Under the pieces are notes generated by a model, which was not told the origin of the DNA, ran no database searches, and was given only the letters and a program-made list of their open reading frames with translations. 64,000 bases of DNA from Gracilaria vermiculophylla (Eukaryota; Rhodophyta; Florideophyceae; Gracilariales; Gracilariaceae), in contig JAHNZQ020000308.1 in NCBI GenBank assembly GCA_019155205.2, positions 3,615,373 through 3,679,372 on the forward strand, written 5' to 3'. The first letter of the stretch is position 1. Every line of letters starts with the position of its first letter. This document shows, one piece after another, positions 30,010 through 40,060 of the stretch. The position numbers and the translations under genes were made by a program.

Positions 30010-30882
30010 TTACGGCGAGGGGGGGGCGGCGGGCGCGGGCGGCAGCTCGGGGAACAGCGCGTCGATGGTGACGACGTCGGCGGGCGGGTGCGAGTGCGGG
30101 TCGCCCAGCGACGCGTACACGGCGGCGGCGCCGTCGAAGCTCTGGGCGGCGGTGTACGGGGTGTGGGTGATGACGACGCGCATGCCGGCGTGCAGCGCGG
30201 CGCTCAGGCCGATGCGGCTGTCCTCGACGACGACGCAGTCGCTCGGGGCGACGGCCATGCGCTCGCTGGCGACGCGGTAGATCATGGGGTGCGGCTTCTT
30301 GCGCGGCACGTCGTCGCCGGCCAGCACGACGTGCAGGCGGGCGACGCGGTGGTCGCCCAGCACGCGACGCAGCACGAGGCGCGTGGACGCGGCGCTGGCG
30401 GCCGAGCACACGGCCAGCTTGAGCCCGCGGCGGTGCGCGTCGTCCATGAGGCGCAGCACGCCCGGGCGCGGCGGGGCGGCGCCGTCGCGGATGAGGCGCT
30501 GGTACAGCTCGGTCTTCTCGCGGTGCAGGCGCTCGACGAGCAGCTGGCGCTGGCGCTCGGGCGCGGACGCGACGGGCGCGGGCCAGCCGTGGCGCTCAAA
30601 GTACCAGCGCATCTTCTCCTTGCCGCCGCCGACGGTGTTCTGCAGCATCTCGTAAAAGTGGGCGCTCCACTCGAAGCCGAGGCTGTTCTGGCGCCAGCAC
30701 TCGTTGTAACTCTGGCGGTGCAGCTCCTCGCTCTCGACGATGACGCCGTCGCAGTCGAAGATGAGCGCCTTGGACGCGGGGTGAGGCGCGCACGCGCGCG
30801 CGGCGCGGGCGCCACACGCGGCGCGACAGCGGCGGCGGTGACGCAGCTGCAGCAGCGGCGCGGCGGCGACGACGAACGCCAT
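30010..30882 (-). CDS. CbbY-like HAD phosphatase, probably plastid
   Basis: A 290-residue HAD-superfamily phosphatase. It resembles plant plastid CbbY, which removes the Rubisco inhibitor xylulose-1,5-bisphosphate. Motif I is FDCDGVIVES (about 41), with the cap-domain stretch VGGGKEKMRWYFERHGWP matching CbbY closely. Motif II is AVCSAAS, motif III RKKPHPMIY and motif IV VVVEDSRIG. The first 35 or so residues are Arg/Ala-rich without acidic residues and look like a plastid transit peptide. The substrate is inferred from similarity. It is divergent to the zinc-finger gene at 31272. Confidence 0.85.
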   Translation of the reverse strand: MAFVVAAAPLLQLRHRRRCRAACGARAARACAPHPASKALIFDCDGVIVESEELHRQSYNECWRQNSLGFEWSAHFYEMLQNTVGGGKEKMRWYFERHGWPAPVASAPERQRQLLVERLHREKTELYQRLIRDGAAPPRPGVLRLMDDAHRRGLKLAVCSAASAASTRLVLRRVLGDHRVARLHVVLAGDDVPRKKPHPMIYRVASERMAVAPSDCVVVEDSRIGLSAALHAGMRVVITHTPYTAAQSFDGAAAVYASLGDPHSHPPADVVTIDALFPELPPAPAAPPSP

Positions 30883-31271
30883 GGCGTGGCTGCTGCGGCG
30901 GCGGGCGGCGGCAGCGGCACGGCGCGGCGCAGCGGCGCGGCAGAGAGGAAGGGCGGCACTGGCACGCTCAGGAGCGCAACGGCGCTTGGCGCGCCACCTG
31001 GCGCGGCGCGGCTGGGCGCGGTGCGACAAAGGCGGGCGCGCCACGTGGCGCGGCACGGCTGGGCGCGGTGCGACAAAGGCGGGCGCGCCACGTGGCGCGG
31101 CGCGGCTGGGCGCGGCGCGACGCGTTGAGGCGCGCGCGCGCGCCATGACGTCAGCGGCGCGTGGGGCGCGCGCGCGCGCGCTCGCTTGTGGACGCGCGGC
31201 GCACGCGCGCGCGATGCTCTGCCGAGCCGCGCGCTGCGTCTCCGCGCCGCAGCTCGCCCGCGCGCGCCGCC
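30883..31271. promoter_or_regulatory. Divergent intergenic region with short repeats
   Basis: A 389-bp region between divergent genes. At about 30995-31120 it has three imperfect copies of a roughly 45-bp unit with core GGCTGGGCGCGGTGCGACAA and CACGTGGCGCGGC. The CACGTG E-boxes recur with the repeat (31051-31056, 31090-31095). Confidence 0.6.
30995..31120. repeat. About 45-bp tandem repeat, three imperfect copies, with CACGTG boxes
   Basis: Repeated core units carry GGCTGGGCGCGG, GTGCGACAAAGGCGGGCGCG and CCACGTGGCGCGG. The palindrome CACGTG is the core G-box/E-box. Located in a shared promoter. Confidence 0.65.
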
Positions 31272-31327
31272 ATGGACTGGGGCGAGGCGCACGCCGTGCA
31301 CGCCATGCTGGCGCTGGCCGCCCCCCG

Positions 31328-31367
<40 letters not shown>

Positions 31368-31471
31368 GTGCCGTCGGCGCCGCCACCGCGCGCGCCGTTG
31401 GCGGAGGCGCGTGCGCCGTCGGCGCCGGCGCCGCTGCCGCTGCTGCCGCCGCTGCAGCCGCCGCGCGAGGA

Positions 31472-31504
<33 letters not shown>

Positions 31505-31979
31505 AGAGCCGCGCGTGGCGCCGCCGCGCAAGATGGCGCTGAGCCGGCTGCTGCAGCGCGACGGCGCGGCTGAGGCGGCGGCGGCGGCGGCGACCGTGGC
31601 GACGACGGCGGCGGCGGCGGAGGCGACTGCGGCGGCGGCGGCTGTCACGGCGGCGGCGGCGACGGCGGCGGCGGCGCGGCGGCCGTACAAGAAGTACTAC
31701 TCCAACGCGACGGCGTCGTCGCACTGTCACGTGTGCGCGCGCACGTCCAAGGCGGTGCGCTTCGCGACGTGCGCGCGGCTGCGCGAGGGGCTGTGCCGCA
31801 AGGTGACGTGCCAAAAGTGCTTCGCCAAGTTCGGCTGGGACTGGCCGCGCGCCGTCGCCGACGCCGACTGGCTGTGCGTCCACTGCCGCGGCCAGTGCCC
31901 GCGCGGCCGCTCGCAGTGCTTTGTGTACGCGCGCGTCAACAGCCGCCGCGCGCTCAAGCGCCGTGCCGCCGCCGCCGCT

Positions 31980-32019
<40 letters not shown>

Positions 32020-32021
32020 AG
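31272..32021 (+). CDS. zf-4CXXC_R1 (CDCA7-type) zinc-finger protein
   Basis: A 249-residue protein. The N-terminal 140 residues are Pro and Ala runs. A Cys-rich domain at about 150-215 then reads CHVCARTSK, GLCRKVTCQKC, DWLCVHCRGQC and a final Cys. The order and spacing match the zf-4CXXC_R1 finger found in CDCA7, which binds hemimethylated DNA and recruits the HELLS remodeller, and in some plant chromatin proteins. The W-x-C-x2-C-R-G-x-C signature is the strongest part. A polyproline C-terminus follows. Chromatin binding is inferred. It is the first of three closely spaced plus-strand genes. Confidence 0.65.
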
Positions 32022-32199
32022 CCCGAAAACGGAGCCCCAAATCACTGCCGCGCACTCAGCGCCACCACCGCCGCCACGCGCCTACGCTAGCCGCCCGCCG
32101 CCCAGCGCACCCCACGCACGTCCGCCGCCCGCCGCCCACCGCCCGCCGCCCGTCGCCCGCCGCCCGTAAAGCGAAGCGCCCGCGTCGCCGCCGCGCGCC

Positions 32200-32601
32200 A
32201 TGGCCGACCCGCCCGCGTCGCCGCGTGCGTCCTACCGCCACCTCTTCAACTTCGCCCACCCCGCCGCGCCCGACGCCTTCACCTTCCACCCCGCGCCCGA
32301 CGCGCCCGACGCGCCCGACGCCTCGAGCTTGCACGCGCCGCCCGCCCCCCAGCGCCCCGCGCCGCCGCCTCCGCGCGTGCGCCCCACATCGCCGCCGCGC
32401 GCCGCGCCGCCCGCCGCCGCGCCTGAGCCCGCGCCCGCCCCCGCGCCTGACGTCGCCTCGCCGCGCGCCGTCGCCCGCCTCGCCGCGCGCTTCGTGCGCT
32501 CGCAGTCCGCGCACCAGCTGCACCTCGAGTGGCAGCGCCCCCACGGCGTGCGCGACCACCTGCGCCGCCACTTCAAGCAGCGCCGCAACGCCGCCGCCTG
32601 A
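32200..32601 (+). CDS. Small proline-rich protein, unknown
   Basis: A 133-residue frame starting at a good ATG context (GCGCCATGG). Residues 1-90 are Pro/Ala-rich with an APDAPDAPDA repeat. Residues 90-133 are less biased and helical (VARLAARFVRSQSAHQLHLE, then WQRPHGVRDHLRRHFKQRR). I do not recognise it. It sits 178 bp after the zinc-finger stop and 77 bp before the next ATG, unusually tight for separate eukaryotic genes. It may be an upstream frame or exon of the ARM-repeat transcript. Confidence 0.45.
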   Translation: MADPPASPRASYRHLFNFAHPAAPDAFTFHPAPDAPDAPDASSLHAPPAPQRPAPPPPRVRPTSPPRAAPPAAAPEPAPAPAPDVASPRAVARLAARFVRSQSAHQLHLEWQRPHGVRDHLRRHFKQRRNAAA

Positions 32602-32678
32602 GCGCGCGCGGCCCCGTCCCGCCCTGCCGTCCCGCCCTGCCGCCCCGCCCCCGCCCCCGACCGCCTTGGCCGCTCGCC

Positions 32679-34568
32679 ATGCACCCCCCCGCCCCCCCGC
32701 CCCCGCCGTCACCGTCGCCGCCACGCAACGCCCAGCGCCCGCTGCAGCCGCTGCTCGAGCGCATGGCCGCGTGCGCCGCCGCGAGCGACGCCGCGCGCGA
32801 AGCCGCCGCGTGCTGCGACAGCCTGCGCGTCCTGGCGTGCGACCTGCCGCCGCGCGCCGTCCACTGCGCCCCCGCCGTCGAGCTGCTGCTGCGCCTCGTC
32901 GCCGCCCACCCCGCCGACGTCGCCGTGCACCGATCCGCCGCCCTCGCCCTGCTCGTGCTCTGCGAGCGCCACCACATGGCCGCCGCCCTGGGTCACGCCT
33001 CCGTCCTCCCGCTCCTCGTCTCCGCGCTCAACGCCTTCGCCGACGACCTCCCGCTCGTCAAGACCCTCGTCCTGCTGGCCCGCTCCTTGCTGCTGCACCA
33101 CGACCCCAACCGCGCCGCCTTCTGCCGCCTCCACGGGCTCCCCGCCCTGGCCGCCGCCATGGCCCGCTTCCCGCACCGCCAGTCCATCCAGTCCTCGGCC
33201 GCCGCCCTCATAGCGTCCGTGTGCTACGCCAGCCCCGACCGCCGCCGCCTTGCGTGCCAGTGCAACCTGCCGTCGCTGCTGCTGCAGCTGCTCGCCCGCT
33301 TTCCCAACCCCGCCCCGGCCACCCTGCACGCCAACGCCTGCATGGCCCTGCGCAACCTCACCCTGGAGCCCACCGTGTGCACCCTCGTCCTGGACCACCC
33401 CGACGCCCTGCGCTCCGTCGTCGCCGTCATCGCCCCGCGTGCCAACACGTCTGCAGTTGAACAGGCGCTGGGCGTGTGCCTCAACGTCCTCACCGCCTCC
33501 GACCAGTCAACCCCGCACCCGCACGCCGCCGCCGCCTTGCAGCGCGCCTGCCCGCTCGCCTCTGCGCAGGTCGCCCGCTTCCTCGCCGCCACACCCTCCG
33601 ACTCGCTGCGCAGCGCCAGGTGCCACGAGCTGGCCTTCGCCGTCCTGCGCGCTTGCGAGCCGCTGGAGCGCCCCCGCGCCCCACCCCGCCAGAGAAAGGA
33701 ATGGATGCAGCTCGCCGTCGCGTACGCCACGGCGTACGCCTCCAACCGCAGCGCCCACTCTGCCGCCGTCGTCTCCAGCGCGTGCCTCTTCGTGCGCACC
33801 GCCGTCATCGACGCCGACAACCGCGCGCTGTTCGCCCAGCTGCGCCGCGGCGTGCCCGCGCTCGTGCGCAGCGTCGCCTTCCTCGCGCGCAGCCCGCGCC
33901 ACGTCGAGCACGCGCTGCTCGCGCTGGGCAACGCCCTGTTCGACTCGCCGCCCGCCAAGCTGCGCGCGTGCCAGTGGGGCGCCCTGCGCGCCGTCGCCGC
34001 CGTGCTGGACGCCAACGCCGCCGCGCCCGCCCCCGTCGAGGCCGCGCTCATGGCCGTGCACGCGCTGTGCGCCGGCTGCGCCGCCGTCGCCGCGCTCGCC
34101 GCCGCGCTCCGCTTCCACCACCGCTGCGCCGCCGCGCTGCGCCGCTTTGCGCGCTGCTGCCGCATCCAGGAGCGCGCGCTCGCCGCGCTGCTCAGCCTCG
34201 GCGCCGGCCCGCTCGCGCGCCGCCACCTCCGCGAGTGCGGCGCGCCGGCCGCCGCCGCGCGCGCTGCGCGAGCCTTCCCGTACTCCCGCAGCGTGCAGGC
34301 GCTCTGCGCAAAGGTGCGCAGCCTGGACGCCGCCGACGCCGCCGACGCCGCCGACGCCGCCGACGCCGCCGACGCCGCCGACGCGCCCGCGCCCGCGCCT
34401 GCGCCCGCGCTGCCCGCGGGCGGCGCCGGCCGCGCGGGGGGGCGCCAGCTCGAGCGCCACGCTGCGCGCGACAGCGACAGCAGGCCGTCGGCGCGCGAGT
34501 CGCTTGCCGATAGAATCATTGGTAAACTGCCGTCGTCGGCGCACAGAACGCTCAGCAGGCCCGAGTAG
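32679..34568 (+). CDS. ARM-repeat-like helical protein
   Basis: A 629-residue protein made almost entirely of short helix pairs typical of armadillo/HEAT repeats. Examples are SAALALLVLCERHHM near 90, LPSLLLQLLARFPNP near 200, ANACMALRNLTLEPTV near 215 and HALLALGNALFDSP near 415. ANACMALRNL is an especially clear ARM third helix. A Pro-rich N-terminus and a C-terminal AADAAD hexanucleotide-encoded repeat (34328-34383) flank the solenoid. The tail (about 600-629) has Ser/Arg motifs. It is probably a protein-interaction scaffold; partners are unknown. The ATG at 32679 follows non-coding-looking codons. Confidence 0.7.
   Translation: MHPPAPPPPPSPSPPRNAQRPLQPLLERMAACAAASDAAREAAACCDSLRVLACDLPPRAVHCAPAVELLLRLVAAHPADVAVHRSAALALLVLCERHHMAAALGHASVLPLLVSALNAFADDLPLVKTLVLLARSLLLHHDPNRAAFCRLHGLPALAAAMARFPHRQSIQSSAAALIASVCYASPDRRRLACQCNLPSLLLQLLARFPNPAPATLHANACMALRNLTLEPTVCTLVLDHPDALRSVVAVIAPRANTSAVEQALGVCLNVLTASDQSTPHPHAAAALQRACPLASAQVARFLAATPSDSLRSARCHELAFAVLRACEPLERPRAPPRQRKEWMQLAVAYATAYASNRSAHSAAVVSSACLFVRTAVIDADNRALFAQLRRGVPALVRSVAFLARSPRHVEHALLALGNALFDSPPAKLRACQWGALRAVAAVLDANAAAPAPVEAALMAVHALCAGCAAVAALAAALRFHHRCAAALRRFARCCRIQERALAALLSLGAGPLARRHLRECGAPAAAARAARAFPYSRSVQALCAKVRSLDAADAADAADAADAADAADAPAPAPAPALPAGGAGRAGGRQLERHAARDSDSRPSARESLADRIIGKLPSSAHRTLSRPE
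34328..34383 (+). repeat. GCCGAC-type hexanucleotide repeat in coding sequence
   Basis: Nine near-identical 6-bp units encoding Ala-Asp pairs in the ARM protein tail. Confidence 0.8.
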
Positions 34569-35403
34569 CGAGCTTCGAAACATGCAGTGCGCCTTGCTGC
34601 GCTTGTTCACTCCCGTTGGCACGCGGCTGGCAGCCGATTGCTGCTGCTGCTGCCTTGGTTTGGTTCTTGTGCTTGCGCTGTCGTGCTGTGCCGCACGTTG
34701 CCCTTCGGTGCTGTTTGCTTCGTTGCTTTCCGCCGAACGATCGTCTCGAGACTTGCGCGTCCGAAAATTGGAGTCGCAAGACTAACGCCAGTGCAGAGGC
34801 AGCTGGGAGGTGGGGGGGCTCCCTCTTCCGTGTTTTTAAGCGGTGCAGAACGGCACGGCACAGCAAGCGAGGGTTCTCGTGAGATGGAATGGCCAATGCG
34901 GTCGCTGAAATGAATCATTGAGAATCAGTATCGATACTGTCTTCTCTTCCTCATATACAGATATTCTTCCAACACTTTGTACTGTTATTGTCTTCTCGCT
35001 CTCATAAATTGTACAACAAGCAACAAATGTTGCCTAAAGAGAGTGAAAAAAGCGGTCGAAATGAAAGAAAGAGGATGAAAGTTGAGAGAGGTCGTTAGCA
35101 AAATGCTGACATTCCTGGGAATGCTGTGAAGGTCAAATGCCTTCGTTGCACAACTACCCTGTGGTGAAGTGAGCGTGATGCGGTTGGAGGCTTGCAGACA
35201 ATGATTAGATGTTTCTTGAGACGCAATGTAGGTCTAGCGAGCCAAATCATTACGAGAAATCAGAGGGACGCACTCTTCAACAAGATGATTATACCACTTT
35301 ACTGATTCAAGTTGAATAATACGTATTCAACTCGAAACAGCGTAATCTTGATTGCAATCTCGGTCGTTACAACTTATCAACTGCAGTCGGGATTTTTGAT
35401 TGG

Positions 35404-35757
35404 TACAGTGGTCTTCAAAAATATACCAACGGCTCCGGTTTCAAAGTGTAAACAAGTTAACGTTGATGTATAGTTCTTTCCAGTCTCCCACTTATTGACC
35501 TTTCATAAAAGCTTCTTCACATATTTGTTTNNNNNNNNNNNNNNNNNNNNNNNNNNNNNNNNNNNNNNNNNNNNNNNNNNNNNNNNNNNNNNNNNNNNNN
35601 NNNNNNNNNNNNNNNNNNNNNNNNNNNNNNATTGAGGTTGTCGGATATCATCTTAATTGGTAATATATCAAGGAACGAGTTTACGTTGGGATTCATAAAC
35701 GTATACTCCGATTCGGAGCTTTTTGTGGCCGTACGTATACTTTTGGAGACCACTGTA
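35404..35757. mobile_element. Tc1/mariner-type non-autonomous element (contains gap)
   Basis: The left end 35404-35426 starts TACAGTGGTCTTCAAAAATA. The right end 35735-35757 is its inverted complement, differing at only two of 23 positions. Both ends terminate in TA, the Tc1/mariner target. No transposase frame is visible on either side of the 100-N gap. The true internal length is unknown because the gap size is nominal. Confidence 0.75.
35531..35630. other. Assembly gap, 100 N
   Basis: Exactly 100 N, the conventional placeholder for a gap of unknown length. It lies inside the transposon with inverted ends, so the repeat probably caused it. Confidence 0.95.
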
Positions 35758-36572
35758 GAGAGAGATTGCGACAGAGATTGTGATTTCTGTAATAGATTGC
35801 AAACCATACCCACGGGATTGGTTCCGTGCCTGCATCCGCGAGATAGCGTTGTTGGTATGTTGAGGTTGTAAAAGTTCTATGCGATGGACAGCTAGGACGT
35901 GGCGCATTACGACGATGAAACTACAGTGAACTATCAACACACTGTGCGTACGGCTTTTTCGCAGTATGGGAGGTTGTCTTTTAAAAGTTGGCTTACCCGG
36001 CAGCCAGGGATGTTCTCCGGCACATCGGCCTTGCTCCAATTACGCAGACCCAACCCGATTAGACGCGGCTCGCCTTGGGGCAAACTGTTAGCGTTTCTAC
36101 CACATGATCGCCTCTCGAGGCCGTGATTGCAAGATAAAAGGGTGCTGTGGAAAGACAGTGGGGTGGTGTAGAGAAGCCCATCGACAAATTGGCCATGTGG
36201 CGGTCAAAAGCTTTGGCACTTCTCAGGAAAGATAGCGAGGTAACACAACTTTAATACTTTTTTCAATCCTCAAGTGTGGATACTCCTTTCGATCGACTAT
36301 TTCTACAATGTAGAGCAACATGAACAAACTGTGTGTGAGTGGTGCTGGAAACACTGCCAACTCAACTACCGTAGCAAGACTGTCCAGAAACCGAATTGCA
36401 TTGCTGCAACGACACAAATGATTCAATCCAAGTGCGCTGCACTGCATCAGCACCTAGGCTCAATAACCCTCAGATAGCACATCGAATCCATCAGTTTACC
36501 ACCACAATGAACATGCAACGTAACAATCGGCTTCAGGATTTTTTCACAGGCGTCTCGTCTCTTGGGCCCTAT

Positions 36573-38813
36573 TTAAACTCCTTGTTTCTTTCTAGAGTAC
36601 GACCTATAAACATGTCGCCTCATCGATTGCAAAAACTCTCGCCACACGTCCATGCCCCCTACATCCACAAACAATGGCTTTGCCCGCCGAAAGTTGATTA
36701 CCTCCTCAGTATCATGGAAACATCGGCAGTGTACCAAATCACACATGGCATTGTATTCCTCACATTTCTCATCACGATTCGTGACATCCGAGACATAAAC
36801 TTCTTTAGCTGTGAAACGTAAGCTTCGCCCCGACCCAAGAAACCCGAGACCCTCGAAGAAAACTTCGCTTCCGTACTTCTCTTCAGCGTCCGATTTTTCA
36901 AATGGAAAATGAAGAGGATCGATGGCATGGTTTAGAAACTGTCTCCAATCCCATGTATCAGGAAGTGCACCTTTTGCCACAACAAGTTTGCAGAAAACCA
37001 AGAAATCGGCCGTCATACTGTCTGCGGTGCGGTCCGGATCATAAAGAGATCCGCAGCGCAACTCTCCTCCCCAGCAGTGCTCATCATCTAGACGCATTCT
37101 GTAACAATCTACAAGCCATTCGTACCTTTTGTTCTGGTCTAGTCCATTGTACCATGGCTTCACAGGACGGTCCAGATTCACGGGAACCCCGTTGGCAGAC
37201 TGGGCTTCAGAAGACTGTTCATGTGACCCATTCTCTCTTTCTGCCTTCGCTGGATTCATTGCGTGCTTAAGCTCATCCGAAATAGCTTTCATCTCCTTCC
37301 ACGGAACTCTGGGAATCGACTGCAATCTGTGTACGTCTGCATGAGCATCTTTGAACTTTTTCAGACGGATGTATGCTTGGGCTCTTCTCATCAATGCCTT
37401 CTCCGCATTTGGATTGACTGCTAGCGCATCGTTCGCCGCCTTGGCTGCTTGTTTCCATTCTTCCTTACGAAGATAGCAGAGGGATAAATTGCAAAGGATG
37501 TTCACATGGTCGCTTTCATTAGATGGGCCGACAAGCAAAGCGGCTTCATAGAAACTGACAGCAAATTCATACATGCCGGCTTTGAACTTCTCATTACCAA
37601 GCTCTTTGAGTTCTGTCGCGCTTTTGCCAAGAATTCCAGTTGCCCGTTTCACGAAAGTGGAGTTACCCAGCTCTTGGTTTGTGTCCGCTTCAGGCATGGT
37701 CAAATCGCTCAGCTTCATTGCTAGATTGTGGAGTTGAGATATGGCAGATGCATGGCCATCTTCGTGCTTCTTCAGAACATTAATATCATCGCGAGCGGCC
37801 ATCAAATACGCCCTCGTTCTACGGTAGAAAGCCTTGGCATTAGAAGGGTGCAACTGCAGTGCTTTGGTGGATGTAGCAATAGCTTCCGACCATTGGTTTA
37901 ATCTCAACCAGCATTCTGCGATGTTGCCGAGAACCTTGGAGTACTCCTCCTTGCAACTCTCTGTTATTGGGTCAAGATGTTTCTGAGCAGAGATGTAGAA
38001 CGAGAGGGCACGCTCATACTCGGCATTTCTGAACTGGATATTGCCTTCCTCTTTGGCTTCTGTGGCACGTCTCATAATTTCGCTGTTTTCCAATGAAGAG
38101 GGAGAGCATTTTTGAGGGGCGGTGGCAAAGGCACCGACGAGTTTTGCAGTGGGAAGTTCACAGTTGACATCGCCAAAGTAGGCCACATGTCCACCATAGT
38201 AGCTGCGGACTGCCACCAACGTAAGCGGGTCTTGGTCAGCAACGGACGCATCATATTCACTGTTACTGTCCCGTCCACCATACTCGGATTGGTACTGCTG
38301 TGCTTCAAAACAACGATCAGACTGCGGTACATTCCTATATGAACATCCTTTGAGGTAGAATTGCAAATCCGCGGCCTTTTGGCCATCTTGCAGCGGAAAC
38401 TGTTCCGAGAGGAGGGCGGCTGACTGTGGACTCGCAACCCATTGTTCCCTTCCGTAATTGGACCGTGTCCAAGGAACATCAAAGAGCTCTTTGAGAACCG
38501 GAATGAGGTTGAGCCCTTCCGTGGTGGGAAAAGCAACGCGTCCGCCGGAGCGCACGTAGCTCTGGATGCAGGAACCAAGGGCGATTGCAAACATGTTTTG
38601 GTCGTGACTCAAGTCGCAAACAATGATGGCGTTATAGTGACGTAAGCCCATGGCGAGTTGAACAGCTTGGGTGTTCTCGCCGTAATCAAAGCTTACTCGC
38701 GTGACGATGCACGCTGGGGGGGAGAGATACGGGGACGTTCTGATTAACTGGTCTGCGTACCAGTTGCTGTTGAGTATGGACATACCCTCAATGAGAAGTA
38801 CATGCACTGGCAT
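36573..38813 (-). CDS. TPR-repeat protein with unknown N- and C-terminal domains
   Basis: A 746-residue protein. The N-terminal 230 residues contain a Rossmann-like pattern (MPVHVLLIEGMSILNSNWY, then YNAIIVCDLSHD and SGGRVAFPTTEGLNLIP). It recalls class I amidotransferase-like folds without visible catalytic residues. Two tetratricopeptide blocks follow: about 265-380 (EGNIQFRNAEYERALSFYIS, KALQLHPSNAKAFYRRTRAY) and about 425-540 (LGNEKFKAGMYEFAVSFYEA, DALAVNPNAEKALMRRAQAY). The C-terminal 150 residues (YDPDRTADSMTADFLVFCKL onward) form another unrecognised domain, resembling regions near MYND-type proteins. TPRs suggest chaperone or complex scaffolding. The frame runs upstream to a TTG, so Met at 38813 is used. 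Confidence 0.8.
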   Translation of the reverse strand: MPVHVLLIEGMSILNSNWYADQLIRTSPYLSPPACIVTRVSFDYGENTQAVQLAMGLRHYNAIIVCDLSHDQNMFAIALGSCIQSYVRSGGRVAFPTTEGLNLIPVLKELFDVPWTRSNYGREQWVASPQSAALLSEQFPLQDGQKAADLQFYLKGCSYRNVPQSDRCFEAQQYQSEYGGRDSNSEYDASVADQDPLTLVAVRSYYGGHVAYFGDVNCELPTAKLVGAFATAPQKCSPSSLENSEIMRRATEAKEEGNIQFRNAEYERALSFYISAQKHLDPITESCKEEYSKVLGNIAECWLRLNQWSEAIATSTKALQLHPSNAKAFYRRTRAYLMAARDDINVLKKHEDGHASAISQLHNLAMKLSDLTMPEADTNQELGNSTFVKRATGILGKSATELKELGNEKFKAGMYEFAVSFYEAALLVGPSNESDHVNILCNLSLCYLRKEEWKQAAKAANDALAVNPNAEKALMRRAQAYIRLKKFKDAHADVHRLQSIPRVPWKEMKAISDELKHAMNPAKAERENGSHEQSSEAQSANGVPVNLDRPVKPWYNGLDQNKRYEWLVDCYRMRLDDEHCWGGELRCGSLYDPDRTADSMTADFLVFCKLVVAKGALPDTWDWRQFLNHAIDPLHFPFEKSDAEEKYGSEVFFEGLGFLGSGRSLRFTAKEVYVSDVTNRDEKCEEYNAMCDLVHCRCFHDTEEVINFRRAKPLFVDVGGMDVWREFLQSMRRHVYRSYSRKKQGV

Positions 38814-39458
38814 TGTGGGAGAGGTGAGACTTGGAGCCTGGACAGGAGGGCGGGGTGGCAAGTGCGGCAGACTGTGCAATATCGGGGAATGCGACCGCGG
38901 AGAGTTTTGACCGCGCGATGTACGTGAGCGCGACTCGGCTTTCAAGTAGTGCGACTGCCGCCGGATCTGAATGGGAGCCGCTCAGTGCGGACTGCTGCAT
39001 GGGCACCTTTGCGCCGCAGCAGGGCATGAAGGGGCACATGCGGCGAGCGCGCTCGTTAGATGCGGCTGTTGATCCACGATGGTCCGCCTCGGAGAGGTGA
39101 CGCCCGTACGGCATGTGTCCCATTGACCTTGCAGGCGCTCACCGCACACGACTTACAGTGGCTCTCCCGTTGCGTGCACTCGGGCCAAAGCTTGTCGCGC
39201 AACGGCGCTGTCAGAGGCTCTGTAGTCCGCTTCCATTGCGGCTCTACCGCCCAGTGCGTAATGTGCACCAATGTGTATGTGCCGAGGTGATGCAAATTAT
39301 CCGGCAGTCGGTGATGTTCGACTCTATTCCCTTGGGTGTCTACAGTAGCCGCATAGCCAACGCTTGCTTCACGATGGGCGGTGCTCATCTTCGCGCAGAC
39401 CCCCTTAGCGTCTTTCCTCCTCGTGGCGTCTGCCATCGCTCACGTCTTTGCCTTCCCC
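38814..39458. promoter_or_regulatory. Divergent intergenic region
   Basis: It separates the divergent TPR gene and the small protein gene at 39459. No clear promoter element is seen, and overlapping short frames are not credible genes. Confidence 0.4.
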
Positions 39459-39860
39459 ATGGCACTACGAACGACTCGATCCCCGTTATTTCGCCAGTTT
39501 GCAAAGGCAGCGAAGTCAAAGACAGACGCACAGTCTACAAAACTAAGCGAGCATGAGCAAATCATCATCGAAATGCTGCGCCCCGTGGTGCCCCCACCTC
39601 CCCGATCTGATGAGGAACGAAAACATCTGCGACAACTCATGATCGAGTACGGAAAACTAAAAAGAAAGCACCACCTCGAGATGGAGATTCGTAAGAGGGA
39701 TTTTCTGATAGCAAAATGGAAAGCAATTGACGCACTGCCGCACGCCAGAAGGGTAGAAGCTCTTCATACGCCCCCGGACGAACTCCCTATGAACAGGCCG
39801 CGTATGACCGACACCCCACCTATTGAAGGCTTCAGCTTGGCATCCATTACCAAGAAGTAG
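39459..39860 (+). CDS. Small basic protein, possibly mitochondrial
   Basis: A 133-residue protein. The first 25 residues (MALRTTRSPLFRQFAKAAKS) are basic, hydroxylated and without acidic residues, as expected of a mitochondrial targeting signal. A helical middle (EERKHLRQLMIEYGKLKRKH) is followed by WKAIDALPHARRVEAL and a conserved-looking tail NRPRMTDTPPIEGF. The layout resembles a mitochondrial ribosomal or assembly subunit, but I cannot name a family. The frame extends upstream through a hydrophobic segment to a GTG, so an alternative longer N-terminus is possible. Convergent with the next gene. Confidence 0.6.
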   Translation: MALRTTRSPLFRQFAKAAKSKTDAQSTKLSEHEQIIIEMLRPVVPPPPRSDEERKHLRQLMIEYGKLKRKHHLEMEIRKRDFLIAKWKAIDALPHARRVEALHTPPDELPMNRPRMTDTPPIEGFSLASITKK

Positions 39861-40060
39861 ACCTTCACTGTAACACCTCTCCGCCCGTATACGGTGTGCA
39901 TTAATATTCATCCCCAGAATCTGTGTGTTTTGGGCCACTTTTGGTTCCCTTCTATCCACTGCACGCTTCTGGTTTTCAACTACCTTTCGGCATAACCTGC
40001 ACTCGACGCGTCTGTTCTTCCGCTCATCACACAAAACCAATAAATACCATCTGCCAATCG

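Larger units (their letters stand above)
34569..36572. other. 2-kb gene-free region with a gap and a small transposon
   Basis: Composition changes abruptly from GC-extreme to AT-rich at about 34600-34900. Apart from the terminal-inverted-repeat element at 35404-35757 and the assembly gap, I see no gene. Confidence 0.45.

Noticed and set aside
35313..35333. Short palindrome around GTTGAATAATACGTATTCAAC
   Set aside because: Isolated, AT-rich and outside any gene or element; chance is a sufficient explanation.
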